Shown piece after piece: positions 18,412-27,980 of a stretch of DNA of 64,000 nucleotides. This DNA comes from Spirosoma terrae (GTDB lineage Bacteria; Bacteroidota; Bacteroidia; Cytophagales; Spirosomataceae), in assembly GCF_010435915.1 (NCBI RefSeq), contig NZ_JAAFZH010000023.1, positions 44,401 through 108,400 of the forward strand. Direction: 5' to 3'. The notes under the pieces are model-generated. The model did no database searches and was not told the origin of the DNA. It worked only from the letters and a program-made list of their open reading frames with translations. The position numbers and the translations under genes were made by a program. Position 1 is the first letter of the stretch; each line of letters opens with the position of its first letter.

Positions 18412-20415
18412 CTACTCGTTCGGAACAAACAGCACCGCATCGGCGACGACCACGCCATCTGAATCGTTGGTTGAGACTTCTACGTACCCTTTTGTGCCTG
18501 TCGCTAGTTTCAGTTTACCCAAAGAAACCCATTCGCCAGAGGTTTGTCCTTCTACCCGAATGTCAGACTCACGAATTGTCATGGATTTTACATCCTTTCC
18601 ATCCGAAACGGTAAACATTGTTTTTTGCGATGCATCAGCAAGTTTTGGCACATACACATACACCTGATAATTGCCCGCTTTTTTGATCGTGGGTGCAAAT
18701 CGCACCGTTTTTACGTCGCCACCTTTTGCGGTCAAATAACTAGGGCCATATGCCCCTTTAGGATTATTGTCACGAGTCCAGTCGCCAGTACGCACAACCT
18801 GTATGGGGTCATCGTTATCGACTAAAATTTCAGCCGTGCTATGATCAGCCAACGGGTTTGCTGTAAGCTCGTGCTGCAATTTCGCTACGTCGATGGCTTG
18901 AACCGATGTTTTTCCGTCAATAGCCATACTGGCTGCAACGGCCGACGATTGGCCCAGCACCATAAATACGGGTTCCATACGTATAGATCCGTAAGCAATA
19001 TGACTAGCCGACAGACAAACTGGAACGAGCAGATTCTTACAGTCGCTGGCTTTAGGAATCAGGCACCGGTACGAAATCGGGTAAGGGGGAAAACCACCAA
19101 TTTGCACATCACCTTCATTCTTAACCATTTTCACGCCATCCTTTTCAATAACCAGGCGTTGGCAATTGTGCGAATCCATGGTATAGGCAGCCATACCGAC
19201 CCCGTCTTTCACCACCTCTTTCCCCTGACAATTCGCCTGCGTCATTACGTAGGCACCCACCATGCGACGAGCCTCCCGCACGTACATTTGCGTTGACCAG
19301 TTACCCGAATCAGCGTATTCATCTTTGGGGTAGCCCAATTTTAGCATTTCTGCCTGAATGTCTTTCCGCATGCGTGGATCATGGCCAATGAAATACAGCA
19401 GCCCTTTATTATACAATTCGTGCTCCCGCTGAATGGCCGCCCGACGCTCATAAGTAGCCTCAGGAAAATCGTAATTCATGCCGATCATATCAGTCGAAAA
19501 CGGCCCATTGTTATTGATATCCGTTTTCTGATTGGGCATCCGGTCAGGTTTCAGGATTGTCTTAAAAGACAATTTTGGATCTTTTTCAATGGCTCTCAAA
19601 AGCAATTCATATCGAGTCGAATCATAGCCCTCTGGTCGGGTAATCGGGAGCATATTGGCCGGATCGCTACTTAGACAAATGCGGAAATTGTAAGCCTGCA
19701 CCTGCTTGTTGCCAGTCCCATTCGGCAAAACAGTAGCCGTACTGATTCCCCAAAGCAACCCACTGTCAGGCTTTCCGGGCACTACGTAGGGATCGACTCC
19801 ATCCGCGAATTGATGTTTATTCATGAGCTGGAAGCCATTATACGTTTCGCCGTATGTTTTATTATCTTCCCGACCAACTGTATAACTGACGCCCGCTCTA
19901 GCCATCAAATCTCCCTCGTAGGTACAATCGAGAAACATTTTCGCCCGAATAATCTGGGCCTTGCCCGACGATGTTGATGGTTCTACCGTAATGCTTTGAA
20001 TGGTTCCGTTCTCTTTTTGCGCCGAAACAAGCCGATGCGCGTATAGTACGTTCACGTTGGCTCGTTTGATGTAATCCTTAAAAAGGTCTTCTGCTACGTG
20101 TGGCTCAAAAATCCATTGTTCAAACTTACCATAGTGTCTTCCGATTCGTCGGTAATAGTCACGGGCAATACCAGAAATAGCATATTTATTGCCAATGTCT
20201 GTATACCCTAATCCGCCCGATGTCAATCCGCCCAAATGCCGTCCGGGCTCAATCAGCAGTACAGATTTGCCCATCTCCCGGGCGGTGTAAGCGGCAATAA
20301 CACCAGCCGATGAACCGCCGTAAATACAAATATCGACCGTTTGGGGGATGGCCTGCGTGAACGAATCTGTACTGAAAAGAGAGATACAGAAAAGTAGGGT
20401 AACTATTTTTTTCAT
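18412..20415 (-). CDS. Secreted FAD-dependent oxidoreductase with golvesin-like C-terminal domain
   Basis: A 667-residue protein with a signal peptide (about residues 1-21), an FAD-binding Rossmann motif ICIYGGSSAGVIAAYTAREM and EPGRHLGGLTSGGLGYTD, and a MFLDCTYEGDLMARAG segment typical of the FAD_oxidored family. Residues from about 530 (LVDNDDPIQVVRTGDW, YGPSYL, YQVYVYVPKL) resemble the golvesin/xanthan-lyase C-terminal domain, probably carbohydrate-facing. Such proteins are common beside SusC/SusD genes. It starts 13 bases after the SGNH hydrolase and is the last gene of that minus-strand cluster. Substrate unknown. Confidence 0.82.
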   Translation of the reverse strand: MKKIVTLLFCISLFSTDSFTQAIPQTVDICIYGGSSAGVIAAYTAREMGKSVLLIEPGRHLGGLTSGGLGYTDIGNKYAISGIARDYYRRIGRHYGKFEQWIFEPHVAEDLFKDYIKRANVNVLYAHRLVSAQKENGTIQSITVEPSTSSGKAQIIRAKMFLDCTYEGDLMARAGVSYTVGREDNKTYGETYNGFQLMNKHQFADGVDPYVVPGKPDSGLLWGISTATVLPNGTGNKQVQAYNFRICLSSDPANMLPITRPEGYDSTRYELLLRAIEKDPKLSFKTILKPDRMPNQKTDINNNGPFSTDMIGMNYDFPEATYERRAAIQREHELYNKGLLYFIGHDPRMRKDIQAEMLKLGYPKDEYADSGNWSTQMYVREARRMVGAYVMTQANCQGKEVVKDGVGMAAYTMDSHNCQRLVIEKDGVKMVKNEGDVQIGGFPPYPISYRCLIPKASDCKNLLVPVCLSASHIAYGSIRMEPVFMVLGQSSAVAASMAIDGKTSVQAIDVAKLQHELTANPLADHSTAEILVDNDDPIQVVRTGDWTRDNNPKGAYGPSYLTAKGGDVKTVRFAPTIKKAGNYQVYVYVPKLADASQKTMFTVSDGKDVKSMTIRESDIRVEGQTSGEWVSLGKLKLATGTKGYVEVSTNDSDGVVVADAVLFVPNE

Positions 20416-20428
20416 GCCTGTCCAAAAG

Positions 20429-21151
20429 CTAGGGAGTTACTAATTGCTGGAGATAAGACGGATAATTTTTCCCGTTTCCATCGCCAATGGTAATACTATC
20501 GCCAAAGCAAACGATACGATTTTTGAGTAGCTGGTTTTGGGTAAGGAAGGTATAAACAGCAATACTCATTACACGATAACCGTCGGGAGTTGGATGAATG
20601 CCGTCCGTTTTATTACTGTTCGCTTCATTCTTAATCAAGCTACTGGCTTCCAGACCAATATGCCCAACTTTCTCAAAAATGTGGTGCATATCCAGCAGCG
20701 GAAATTGATTATCGGCGGCAATCTTACGTATCGTACCATTTACTTTCTGCTTCCGAACGGCATGGCCTTCTGGCGCATAAAAGGCAGGATCGTGCCTCGT
20801 CATAAGGTAGGGTTCGTAGGCGGGCAGAATCGTCATGAGCATCACCTGGCTTTGAGCAGCAACCAGCTTGGCGCAAATCATCCGAATATTTTGCTCATAA
20901 TTGGCTAAGGGTACGTGCTTTCGGCTGTTCATATCATTCGTACCAATCATCAAAATCGTTAGCTCAGGTTTATGAGCTAAGCAATCTTTATCGATTCGCG
21001 CTAGTAGATCAACCGTATTATTTCCGCCAACGCCAGCATTAATAATGGTCGGAACCGGTGGGGCCGACTGGCTTAGTCCGTTGGCGAAAGTAGAGGACGT
21101 TGTCAACGAGCCAAGGGCTAATGCGCCTTGTAAAAACGTTCGTCGTTGCAT
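20429..21151 (-). CDS. SGNH/GDSL-type esterase with permuted block order
   Basis: A 240-residue exported hydrolase with a Tat-like signal (QRRTFLQGALALG). All SGNH catalytic blocks are present but in the wrong order. Block II comes first (NAGVGGNNT, about 38-46), then block III (GTNDM, 70-74), then block V (DGIHPTPDGY, 183-192). Block I with the nucleophile Ser (IVCFGDSITIGDG, 213-225) is at the very C-terminus. In canonical members block I is at the N-terminus, so this looks like a circular permutation with all catalytic residues kept. It lies between susD and the oxidoreductase, suggesting a role in deacylating the imported glycan. Confidence 0.82.
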   Translation of the reverse strand: MQRRTFLQGALALGSLTTSSTFANGLSQSAPPVPTIINAGVGGNNTVDLLARIDKDCLAHKPELTILMIGTNDMNSRKHVPLANYEQNIRMICAKLVAAQSQVMLMTILPAYEPYLMTRHDPAFYAPEGHAVRKQKVNGTIRKIAADNQFPLLDMHHIFEKVGHIGLEASSLIKNEANSNKTDGIHPTPDGYRVMSIAVYTFLTQNQLLKNRIVCFGDSITIGDGNGKNYPSYLQQLVTP

Positions 21152-21166
21152 AATAGATGTAGCTGA

Positions 21167-21212
21167 TTTATGGTATCCTCCTCTTCATAATGTAAAGAGA
21201 GGATACCATAAA
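21167..21212 (-). terminator. Hairpin between susD and the SGNH hydrolase
   Basis: Arm 21167-21180 pairs with 21199-21212; the inner bases extend the stem with one bulge. It lies between the end of susD and the SGNH gene on the same strand, so it may lower readthrough or stabilise the upstream mRNA rather than end the operon. Confidence 0.55.
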
Positions 21213-21230
21213 CAGAATAATGAAAAAAGA

Positions 21231-22664
21231 CTAATAGCCAGGATTTTGGGTCAGCTGCGGATTCACATCCCGCTCAGTCTGAGGAATTGGGAAGAGATAA
21301 TGCTGTTCGCCCACAACGATAGTCGGATTTTGCGCTTTCATAGCACTGATCAACCGTTTGGTACGAACCAGATCATACCACCGATGGCCTTCAAAAGCCA
21401 GTTCCAAACGACGTTCCAGTAACAGACTGTCCCGGAACTGTGCCTGATTCAGGTTCGGCGTCAGATTGGGCAAGCCTGCTCGATTTCGAATCCGGTTCAT
21501 CATCGTATAAGCCTCTGTGTTGTTAGCGCCTTGTTCATTCAGAGCTTCAGCATACATCAACATTACGTCGGGGTATCGAATAATGGGGTAGTTATTACCT
21601 CCATCAGCATTGGCGGTTGCGCTCAGGTCCAGGTACTTATAAACGTAACAGGGGAACAAAACGCTGGACGGAGCTGCGGGTGTAGACGTAGCCGAATAAA
21701 GCCGTAACGTTACGTTACGTCGTTTATCATCGGCTCGGTAAGCACGATACAGATTTTCGGTTGGGGGATCATCGCCAAAACCAGCAACCCCATTAACCCG
21801 GTCGAAGTTTGGCCGCATGTAGCCCTGCATCCAGCTTCCTTCGTTAAATCCACCACTTAGTGCCTGCATCTCGAACACGGCCTCTTTGCCATTTTTATTG
21901 GCAATTAGAAAGGCATCGGCAAAATTGGCCCACAAATCATACGTGTTCAGGTCGATTACTTCTTTGGCTTTTACCGACGCTTTGGCCCAGTCCTGACGAG
22001 TCAGGTACACTTTCGCCAGAAAGGCCTTAGCCGCACCTTTCGTAGCGCGCCCGCGATCAGCCCCCGTATACGTAACAGGCAATATATTCTCCGCTTCCGT
22101 GAAATCCTGAACGATCAGCGCATATACGTCATCAACCGACGCGCGTGATACGTTCAGATTACTTAACGAAGTCGTTTCGGCGGTAATCAGCGGCACACCG
22201 CCAAAGAGCCGAACCAGTGTGAAGTAATAGAATGCCCGCATAAACTTGGCTTCAGCCACGTAACGTGCTTTCAGGTCGTTGTCCATCGGGATAGCCGGTA
22301 CCCGAGTGATTACCGTATTGGCCCGGTTAATGCCCGCATATATCGTCGACCAGATTGACTGAAACGTTACGGTAGCTGGCGTGAACGTATATTTATCCAG
22401 ATCATTTTTCGGCTGGTTGGCCGTGGAACGGCCATTTCCCCACTCCGAATCGTCGGTAGCCTGGTCCTGCAGAATCCACATGATCTGCGCGTATAAATTC
22501 GCGGAATTCAGTGGGTCATACACCGAGCTGACAGCTGCTTTAGCGTCGTCGGCATTTTTGTAGAAATTGGTTGGGGTAAAGTTTGATTCCGGCTTCTGGT
22601 CCAGTACTTCGCAGGAGGTCATTCCGCCCAGAAGTAGCCCAAACAGCATTAGTATCTTTTTCAT
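21231..22664 (-). CDS. SusD/RagB-family nutrient-binding outer membrane lipoprotein
   Basis: A 477-residue lipoprotein with lipobox GMTSC at residues 14-18, an N-terminal SusD-like domain (ANTVITRVPAI, EAKFMRAFYYFTLVRLFGGV) and the C-terminal RagB/SusD domain (YPIIRYPDVMLMYAEALNEQ, RNRAGLPNLT, ERRLELAFEGHRWYDLVRTK). SusD proteins cap the SusC transporter and bind the glycan at the cell surface. It is directly downstream of susC (18-base gap). The bound sugar cannot be told from sequence. Confidence 0.93.
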   Translation of the reverse strand: MKKILMLFGLLLGGMTSCEVLDQKPESNFTPTNFYKNADDAKAAVSSVYDPLNSANLYAQIMWILQDQATDDSEWGNGRSTANQPKNDLDKYTFTPATVTFQSIWSTIYAGINRANTVITRVPAIPMDNDLKARYVAEAKFMRAFYYFTLVRLFGGVPLITAETTSLSNLNVSRASVDDVYALIVQDFTEAENILPVTYTGADRGRATKGAAKAFLAKVYLTRQDWAKASVKAKEVIDLNTYDLWANFADAFLIANKNGKEAVFEMQALSGGFNEGSWMQGYMRPNFDRVNGVAGFGDDPPTENLYRAYRADDKRRNVTLRLYSATSTPAAPSSVLFPCYVYKYLDLSATANADGGNNYPIIRYPDVMLMYAEALNEQGANNTEAYTMMNRIRNRAGLPNLTPNLNQAQFRDSLLLERRLELAFEGHRWYDLVRTKRLISAMKAQNPTIVVGEQHYLFPIPQTERDVNPQLTQNPGY

Positions 22665-22682
22665 GGAGGTTCGTGTTAAGGG

Positions 22683-25600
22683 TTAGAAACCAACGTTTAA
22701 GCCAAACAGTAACGTTTTAGCAGCCGGATAACTCGCATAGTCGAAACCCTGGCTCCGGCTATCCTGGCCAAAGCGGCTTACTTCCGGATCGTAGCCCGAA
22801 TACTTTGTCCAAGTCAGATAATTCTGTGCCGTTACGTATACACGTGCTGACTGAATTTTCAGACTTTTTATCAGCGGGGCCGGCAGATTATACGCCAGTT
22901 GAATGTTTTTCAGCCGCAAATACGATCCGTCTTCAATCTGGCGGGAAGAAATCCGGTTGGCCGGGCGTGTGGTCGATGCACGGGGAATATCGGTGTTCGT
23001 ATTCGTAGGTGTCCATCGATTCAGCATATCACGGTCCTGGTTGGTTGTGGCATTCAGATACTCTAACTCAAAGCGATTGGCATTCAGGATATTATTCCCA
23101 TAAACACCCTGTAGAAAAGCCGTTAGTTCAAATCCTTTGTAAGAGAACGTATTGCTGATACCACCAATAAATTTAGGCTGTGCCCGCCCGATGATTGTCC
23201 GGTCATTATCGTCAATTTTCTTGTCGCCGTTCAGATCCAGATATTTACGATCGCCAGGTTTTCTGGCCTGCGGATCGCTCAAAGCCGCCAGCTCATCGGT
23301 CGATTGGTAGAGACCATCCGTAACGTAGCCGAAGAAAGAGCCTAGCGGTTCGCCAACCCGAATAATGCCTGAGTTCAGGTTCTGGCCGATATTAGCTACG
23401 CTCCCCGCAAAAATCTGTGGCGCCCCGCCAATGTCCAGCACTTTATTCCGATTAAGCGCAAAATTCACGTCGGTACTCCACTTGAAAGCGCCGTCGATGT
23501 TCCGCGACGAAATACTCAGTTCTATCCCTTTGTTTTCGACTTTACCCAGGTTTTTAATGGCGCTCGAATAACCCGACGTGCTTGGAATCGTTACGTTCAG
23601 CAGCAAATCTTTCGTCTGTTTTATGTACGCATCGGCGGTTACCGTAATCCGGTTATTCAGGAAACCAACGTCAACGCCCAGATCGGCCTGTGTAGTGGTT
23701 TCCCACGACAAATCAGGATTCGCAATCTGGTTGGGTCCAAGCCCCGTCGATACCGCTCCTCCGAAGACGTAGTTCTGTGTACCGAGCAACGAATAGGCTG
23801 GATAGTTTCCGATACCGTCCTGGTTGCCCGTCGATCCATACGTAGCGCGCAGTTTCAGATCGTTGACCACCGAATTATTTTTCAGAAAGTCTTCTTCCGA
23901 CATACGCCAGGCTAAAGCCACTGATGGGAAATAACCATACTGTTTGTTTCCTCCAAACCGCGACGAACCATCGGCCCGGAACGAAGCGGTCAGCAAATAT
24001 TTGTCGTTATAGCCATAGTTGACCCGCGCCAGATAGGATTCCAAGCCCCACGTACCGATCCCCGACTCGGGCGTTAACGGCACCGAGCCAGACGCCAGAT
24101 TGCTCGACCCTAAATTATCGTTTACGAAATTACGCGCCTGGGCCCGGCTGGATTCAGTACGATTCGCCTGCTGCGTATAGCCAATCAGCGCCGTTATGTT
24201 GTGGATGCTGTTGAACGTTTTTGAATAGGTCAGCAGATTTTCGTTCAGCCACGTAATCGATTGACCATTGAAGATAGAGGCCGCTCCTCCTTGTGCCAAT
24301 CCGCTTGATACGGAACGGGGCAGGTAAGAATCCTGCTTTTGAATAACCCCGTCAATGCCTAACGATACGCGTAAGCTTAGCTCATCAATAATCTGATAAT
24401 CTCCGAACACATTCCCAAATACGCGATAAGCCGTATTACGATTTTTACTATCCCGCGCCAACGCAACCGGATTATCTGCCGTGAAGCTCAACGCTGGATC
24501 GTTCAGCAAATAAGAACCATCTGCACTACGAACAGGCAGAATGGGAGGAAATTGCAGGGCGGCCATCGTTACTTGCCCAGAGCTTCCTAAATCACCGTCA
24601 GTACGTGATTGATTGGTAAGCGTCCGGTTAACGGTCAGATTGTTACCGACTTTAATTTTATTGGTCAGTTTCCGATCCAGGTTGACCCGGAACGAATACC
24701 GATCAAAATCAGAATTGACAACAATACCATTCTGTTTGAAATAACCGCCCGAAACTGCATACTGCGTACGTTCATCTCCCCCGCTAATCGATAGCTGATA
24801 GTTCGAGATCGGCGCTTGCCGGAAAATTTCGTCCTGCCAGTCTGTACCTACCCCAAACGCATCGATCTGTGCCTGCGAATAAATACCCGGCCTTCCTTCA
24901 TTGGTATTAGCATCATTCACAAACTGAGCGTATTCGCGCGCATTCAGCACCGGATATTTCCGACGAACGTTCTGCACTCCATAATACGTATCGAAATTAA
25001 TCGTCGACTTTCCGGCCTTACCCCGTTTGGTTGTAATAATCACAACTCCGTTTGCCCCCCGCGACCCGTAAATAGCGGTCGAAGATGCATCCTTCAACAC
25101 CGACATCGATTCGATATCGCTGGGATTGAGTGTACTCAATACGTTGAAATTCGATCCACTGCTGGCACCATCGTTCTTAAACGGAATCCCATCAATAACA
25201 TAAAGAGGTTCGTTATCGCCCTGGATAGAATTGCCACCCCGTATACGGATACTGGTTGTTCCCCCCGGTGCACCCGAGTTCTGGGTAATCTGCACACCGG
25301 CTGCCCGACCCTGCAACGCCTGATCGAGCGACGTAACAGCTACTTTCCGGATTTCGTCAACCGGTACCGTAGCGACAGCGCCGGTAAGATCACTCTTTTT
25401 CACCTGCCCATAGCCTACTACAACCACCTCGTTCAGCGATTTTGTGTCAGGCGCCAGTTGTATATTAATGGTTGATTGATTCCGAACAACCAATTCCTGA
25501 CTCAGATAGCCTACGAAGCTAAAAACAAGCGTAGTATTGGCATTAGGCACATTGATCTGGTAATTACCCTGGGCATCGGTAGTAGTTCCTCGGGGCGATC

Positions 25601-26150
25601 CTTTTATCACGACGCTCACACCGGGTAAGGCTTCGCCCGTTTCGCTGGTTACCCGTCCGCTCACCCGAATGTCAGCCGAAGCGTTCTCTGTCGTCTGAAT
25701 CGTTTTCAAAGGAGCCAGCCCCACCAACGACACACCCTCAGCGGTTGCGGTTGTGGTAGGCTCAGATACGTTGCTGGCTGCTTTATTACCGTTTTTCGGC
25801 GGCAAAATCAGGTAGGCTCCTGAACGTATTTTTTTGAATCGTAGGCCATACGGTTTTAGTAACGACGAAAGATTCGTTTCCAGACGGGCATTAAAATTAA
25901 GCGGCTCGGTCGGCGTAAGGTGGCGCACAACAACAGACTCTTCAAAAAGAATATCGACTCCGTAATGTTCTTTTAATTGTAGCAGCGATTGTTTGAGTGT
26001 TTGGTTAGACGTACTGTGGACTTTGTTTAACCCGCCAGCGGTCGTTTGCTGGGTGGTTCGAACAAAAGCCAGAGTCTGGGCGGTGGCATAACCATAGCCC
26101 ACGCTAAGTAGACAACTGGTTACCAGCGCAATGGGTAGCGATTTGCTCAT
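22683..26150 (-). CDS. SusC/RagA-family TonB-linked outer membrane transporter with STN domain
   Basis: A 1155-residue receptor. After the signal peptide comes an STN domain (about residues 50-115), typical of receptors that signal to a FecR anti-sigma factor. A carboxypeptidase-regulatory-like domain follows (SGRVTSETGEALPGVSVVIK, about 165-235), then the plug (LNEVVVVGYGQVKKSDLTGA; DASSTAIYGSRGANGVVIIT) and a beta-barrel ending in aromatic LLFGLNVGF. It imports oligosaccharide or another ligand with SusD, energised by TonB. The start overlaps the fecR stop by four bases (ATGA), so the genes are translationally coupled. Confidence 0.93.
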   Translation of the reverse strand: MSKSLPIALVTSCLLSVGYGYATAQTLAFVRTTQQTTAGGLNKVHSTSNQTLKQSLLQLKEHYGVDILFEESVVVRHLTPTEPLNFNARLETNLSSLLKPYGLRFKKIRSGAYLILPPKNGNKAASNVSEPTTTATAEGVSLVGLAPLKTIQTTENASADIRVSGRVTSETGEALPGVSVVIKGSPRGTTTDAQGNYQINVPNANTTLVFSFVGYLSQELVVRNQSTINIQLAPDTKSLNEVVVVGYGQVKKSDLTGAVATVPVDEIRKVAVTSLDQALQGRAAGVQITQNSGAPGGTTSIRIRGGNSIQGDNEPLYVIDGIPFKNDGASSGSNFNVLSTLNPSDIESMSVLKDASSTAIYGSRGANGVVIITTKRGKAGKSTINFDTYYGVQNVRRKYPVLNAREYAQFVNDANTNEGRPGIYSQAQIDAFGVGTDWQDEIFRQAPISNYQLSISGGDERTQYAVSGGYFKQNGIVVNSDFDRYSFRVNLDRKLTNKIKVGNNLTVNRTLTNQSRTDGDLGSSGQVTMAALQFPPILPVRSADGSYLLNDPALSFTADNPVALARDSKNRNTAYRVFGNVFGDYQIIDELSLRVSLGIDGVIQKQDSYLPRSVSSGLAQGGAASIFNGQSITWLNENLLTYSKTFNSIHNITALIGYTQQANRTESSRAQARNFVNDNLGSSNLASGSVPLTPESGIGTWGLESYLARVNYGYNDKYLLTASFRADGSSRFGGNKQYGYFPSVALAWRMSEEDFLKNNSVVNDLKLRATYGSTGNQDGIGNYPAYSLLGTQNYVFGGAVSTGLGPNQIANPDLSWETTTQADLGVDVGFLNNRITVTADAYIKQTKDLLLNVTIPSTSGYSSAIKNLGKVENKGIELSISSRNIDGAFKWSTDVNFALNRNKVLDIGGAPQIFAGSVANIGQNLNSGIIRVGEPLGSFFGYVTDGLYQSTDELAALSDPQARKPGDRKYLDLNGDKKIDDNDRTIIGRAQPKFIGGISNTFSYKGFELTAFLQGVYGNNILNANRFELEYLNATTNQDRDMLNRWTPTNTNTDIPRASTTRPANRISSRQIEDGSYLRLKNIQLAYNLPAPLIKSLKIQSARVYVTAQNYLTWTKYSGYDPEVSRFGQDSRSQGFDYASYPAAKTLLFGLNVGF

Positions 26151-27166
26151 TGAGTGATTAGGATTTCGGAAGTAGTTGAAAAAATAAGCTTTTGGTCGCG
26201 GTGGCTGACTTTCAGATCGAGTAGCTCAGCAAGAGCCTCGGCAAGCTCATCTGAGGAGCCCGCCCGAATTGTTCCTGTAAGCGTTCGATGGGCCAATGCA
26301 GGATCATTCAGTTGTACAGTGACGCCAAAAACCGTCTGAATCTGACGAGCCACATCGCGTAACGGGGTATCATTAAAATTAAATAAACGATAGCGCCAGT
26401 TGGCAAATCGTGTTGTATCCGTATGGTCTTGTAGATGCAGCGTACCGCGTTTATCGAGTGTCACCCGGTCGCCAGGTTTCATCAGCAACTGGCGAGAAGC
26501 CCGATCAGTGGCAACGTAGTGTAGATTGACTCGTCCTCGTTTAAGAACAACCTCCGCCTGGGCCGCATGACTACGTACTGAAAACTCAGTGCCTAAAACC
26601 TCTACCGCCAACCCATCCGTAACCTGAACAATGAATGGCTGATTATTGGGTAAATGTTTCACATCAAAAACCGCATCACCACGTAGCGTAACCTCTCTTG
26701 ATAACCATCCATACCCAAGCCGGGGTATGTCTATGGATGAATTGCTGTTGAGTGCAACGGTTGAGCCATCGGGCAGATTTAGAGCGCGTAACTGATGAGA
26801 ACTGGTCGCAATTGTCTGATAAAACAAGGGTTTTCTAAATAACCAGCCACTTATCAGGAGAGCCAGCGTTACGGTAGCGGCAACCAGCCATCGCCCCGGA
26901 TGCCAGAATGGACGAGTCTCGGCTACCGACGAACGTACCAAACGGCTAGGGGCTTCATCGGGCGATTCGATCCGCTGGCGAAACAGGTCAAGATTGCTAG
27001 CCACATTCGGTGCATACTGCGGATAAGTCCGCTCCCATTCATCGAGCCACTGGAAATAGGTTTCCAGATTTTCAGGCCGATGCAGCCATTCGCCAACAGC
27101 CTTCTGTTGCACCGACGTGGCCTGACCAGCGAAATAGGCAAATAACAACTCTTTAGGAAGTTCCAT
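26147..27166 (-). CDS. FecR-family anti-sigma factor
   Basis: A 339-residue single-pass membrane protein. A cytoplasmic N-terminal sigma-binding region (KELLFAYFAGQATSVQQKAV) is followed by one transmembrane helix (about 93-110, LVAATVTLALLISGWLF). The FecR periplasmic domain (LPDGSTVALNSNSSI, VTLRGDAVFDVKHL, QPFIVQVTDGLAVEVLGTEF) ends in a DUF4974-like region (FNFNDTPLRDVARQIQTVFG). It should hold the upstream sigma factor inactive until the STN domain of the SusC receptor signals ligand. It lies 16 bases after the sigma gene and overlaps susC by four. Confidence 0.92.
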   Translation of the reverse strand: MELPKELLFAYFAGQATSVQQKAVGEWLHRPENLETYFQWLDEWERTYPQYAPNVASNLDLFRQRIESPDEAPSRLVRSSVAETRPFWHPGRWLVAATVTLALLISGWLFRKPLFYQTIATSSHQLRALNLPDGSTVALNSNSSIDIPRLGYGWLSREVTLRGDAVFDVKHLPNNQPFIVQVTDGLAVEVLGTEFSVRSHAAQAEVVLKRGRVNLHYVATDRASRQLLMKPGDRVTLDKRGTLHLQDHTDTTRFANWRYRLFNFNDTPLRDVARQIQTVFGVTVQLNDPALAHRTLTGTIRAGSSDELAEALAELLDLKVSHRDQKLIFSTTSEILITQ

Positions 27167-27182
27167 GATGAGGTGCGAAGCG

Positions 27183-27857
27183 TTATGACAAAGCAGCTAT
27201 TATCAGTAATCCCCAGCTAATCAGCCGTTGCTGACGGAGGTACTGTCGAACTGTTGACACAGCACGTAGTAAGTGATTTTCGACGGTTTTGGGCGATAGA
27301 CTCATTTCGGCGGCAATCTCTTTGTACGATTTGCCTTCAAAACGACTCAGTAAAAACACCCGCTGGCGCTGGGGCGGAAGCTGCTGAACAACCTGTTCTA
27401 AAGCCCGGTATAACTCATCCTGCTGTAGCAGCCGATCAGGCTGGGCGGTATCAACATCCGGCCGATCCAAATCGTCGGGCAGCGTTTCCTGGCGATCAAG
27501 CTCCCATCGTATGCTGTTATAGGCACGATTACGTACTGCCTGATAGAGATAAGCCCGATAGGACCCTGTTATTTGCTTGTAGATCTCTTTTGTATAGAAT
27601 GCGTAGAAGAGGTCAGCAACCAAATCTTCGGCTAGCTGACGGTCATAGACAAAGCGTATGGCATGGCTACACAAGGGCGCAAAATATTGCCGAAACAATA
27701 GTTCACACCCCATTTTCGGATCCGTAGCAAATGTGGTACGGATAAATAGTTCACTATCATTAGGCACCGACGATAGAGAGTCTCGCCTGGGTACAGGCGG
27801 TGTTCCGTCGGGTACCGGATCGGGGCTGCGCTGAAGTGGAAATCCGTTAGCTGGCAT
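27183..27857 (-). CDS. ECF RNA polymerase sigma factor
   Basis: A 224-residue sigma-70 family protein. Region 2 contains LCSHAIRFVYDRQLAEDLVADLF and YLYQAVRNRAYN. Region 4 has LPPQRQRVFLLSRFEGKSYK and a helix-turn-helix EIAAEMSLSPKTVENHLLRA. It ends in a hydrophobic tail. It heads the sigma-fecR-susC-susD operon, the usual trans-envelope switch of Bacteroidota glycan loci. The first 45 residues are Pro/Ser rich and not conserved in type; translation may begin downstream, for example at the Met of MGCELLFRQYF. Confidence 0.9.
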   Translation of the reverse strand: MPANGFPLQRSPDPVPDGTPPVPRRDSLSSVPNDSELFIRTTFATDPKMGCELLFRQYFAPLCSHAIRFVYDRQLAEDLVADLFYAFYTKEIYKQITGSYRAYLYQAVRNRAYNSIRWELDRQETLPDDLDRPDVDTAQPDRLLQQDELYRALEQVVQQLPPQRQRVFLLSRFEGKSYKEIAAEMSLSPKTVENHLLRAVSTVRQYLRQQRLISWGLLIIAALS

Positions 27858-27980
27858 TAAGTTGAAGGGTCTACTACAGATGAGACAAGTTGGCCCATCA
27901 AATCCCCCAATCCATTTTTATTTTTTATTTATAAAATACAAGAATACCAATCTGGAGACAGAATTAGGGATAAACGTAAA

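Noticed and set aside
18841..19296. 151-codon frame antisense to the FAD oxidoreductase
   Set aside because: A shadow of the real gene, with His/Arg/Ser-rich random-looking sequence.
24816..25475. 219-codon frame antisense to susC
   Set aside because: It is a by-product of codon bias in the real gene, with Arg/Ile/Pro-rich sequence and no family pattern.
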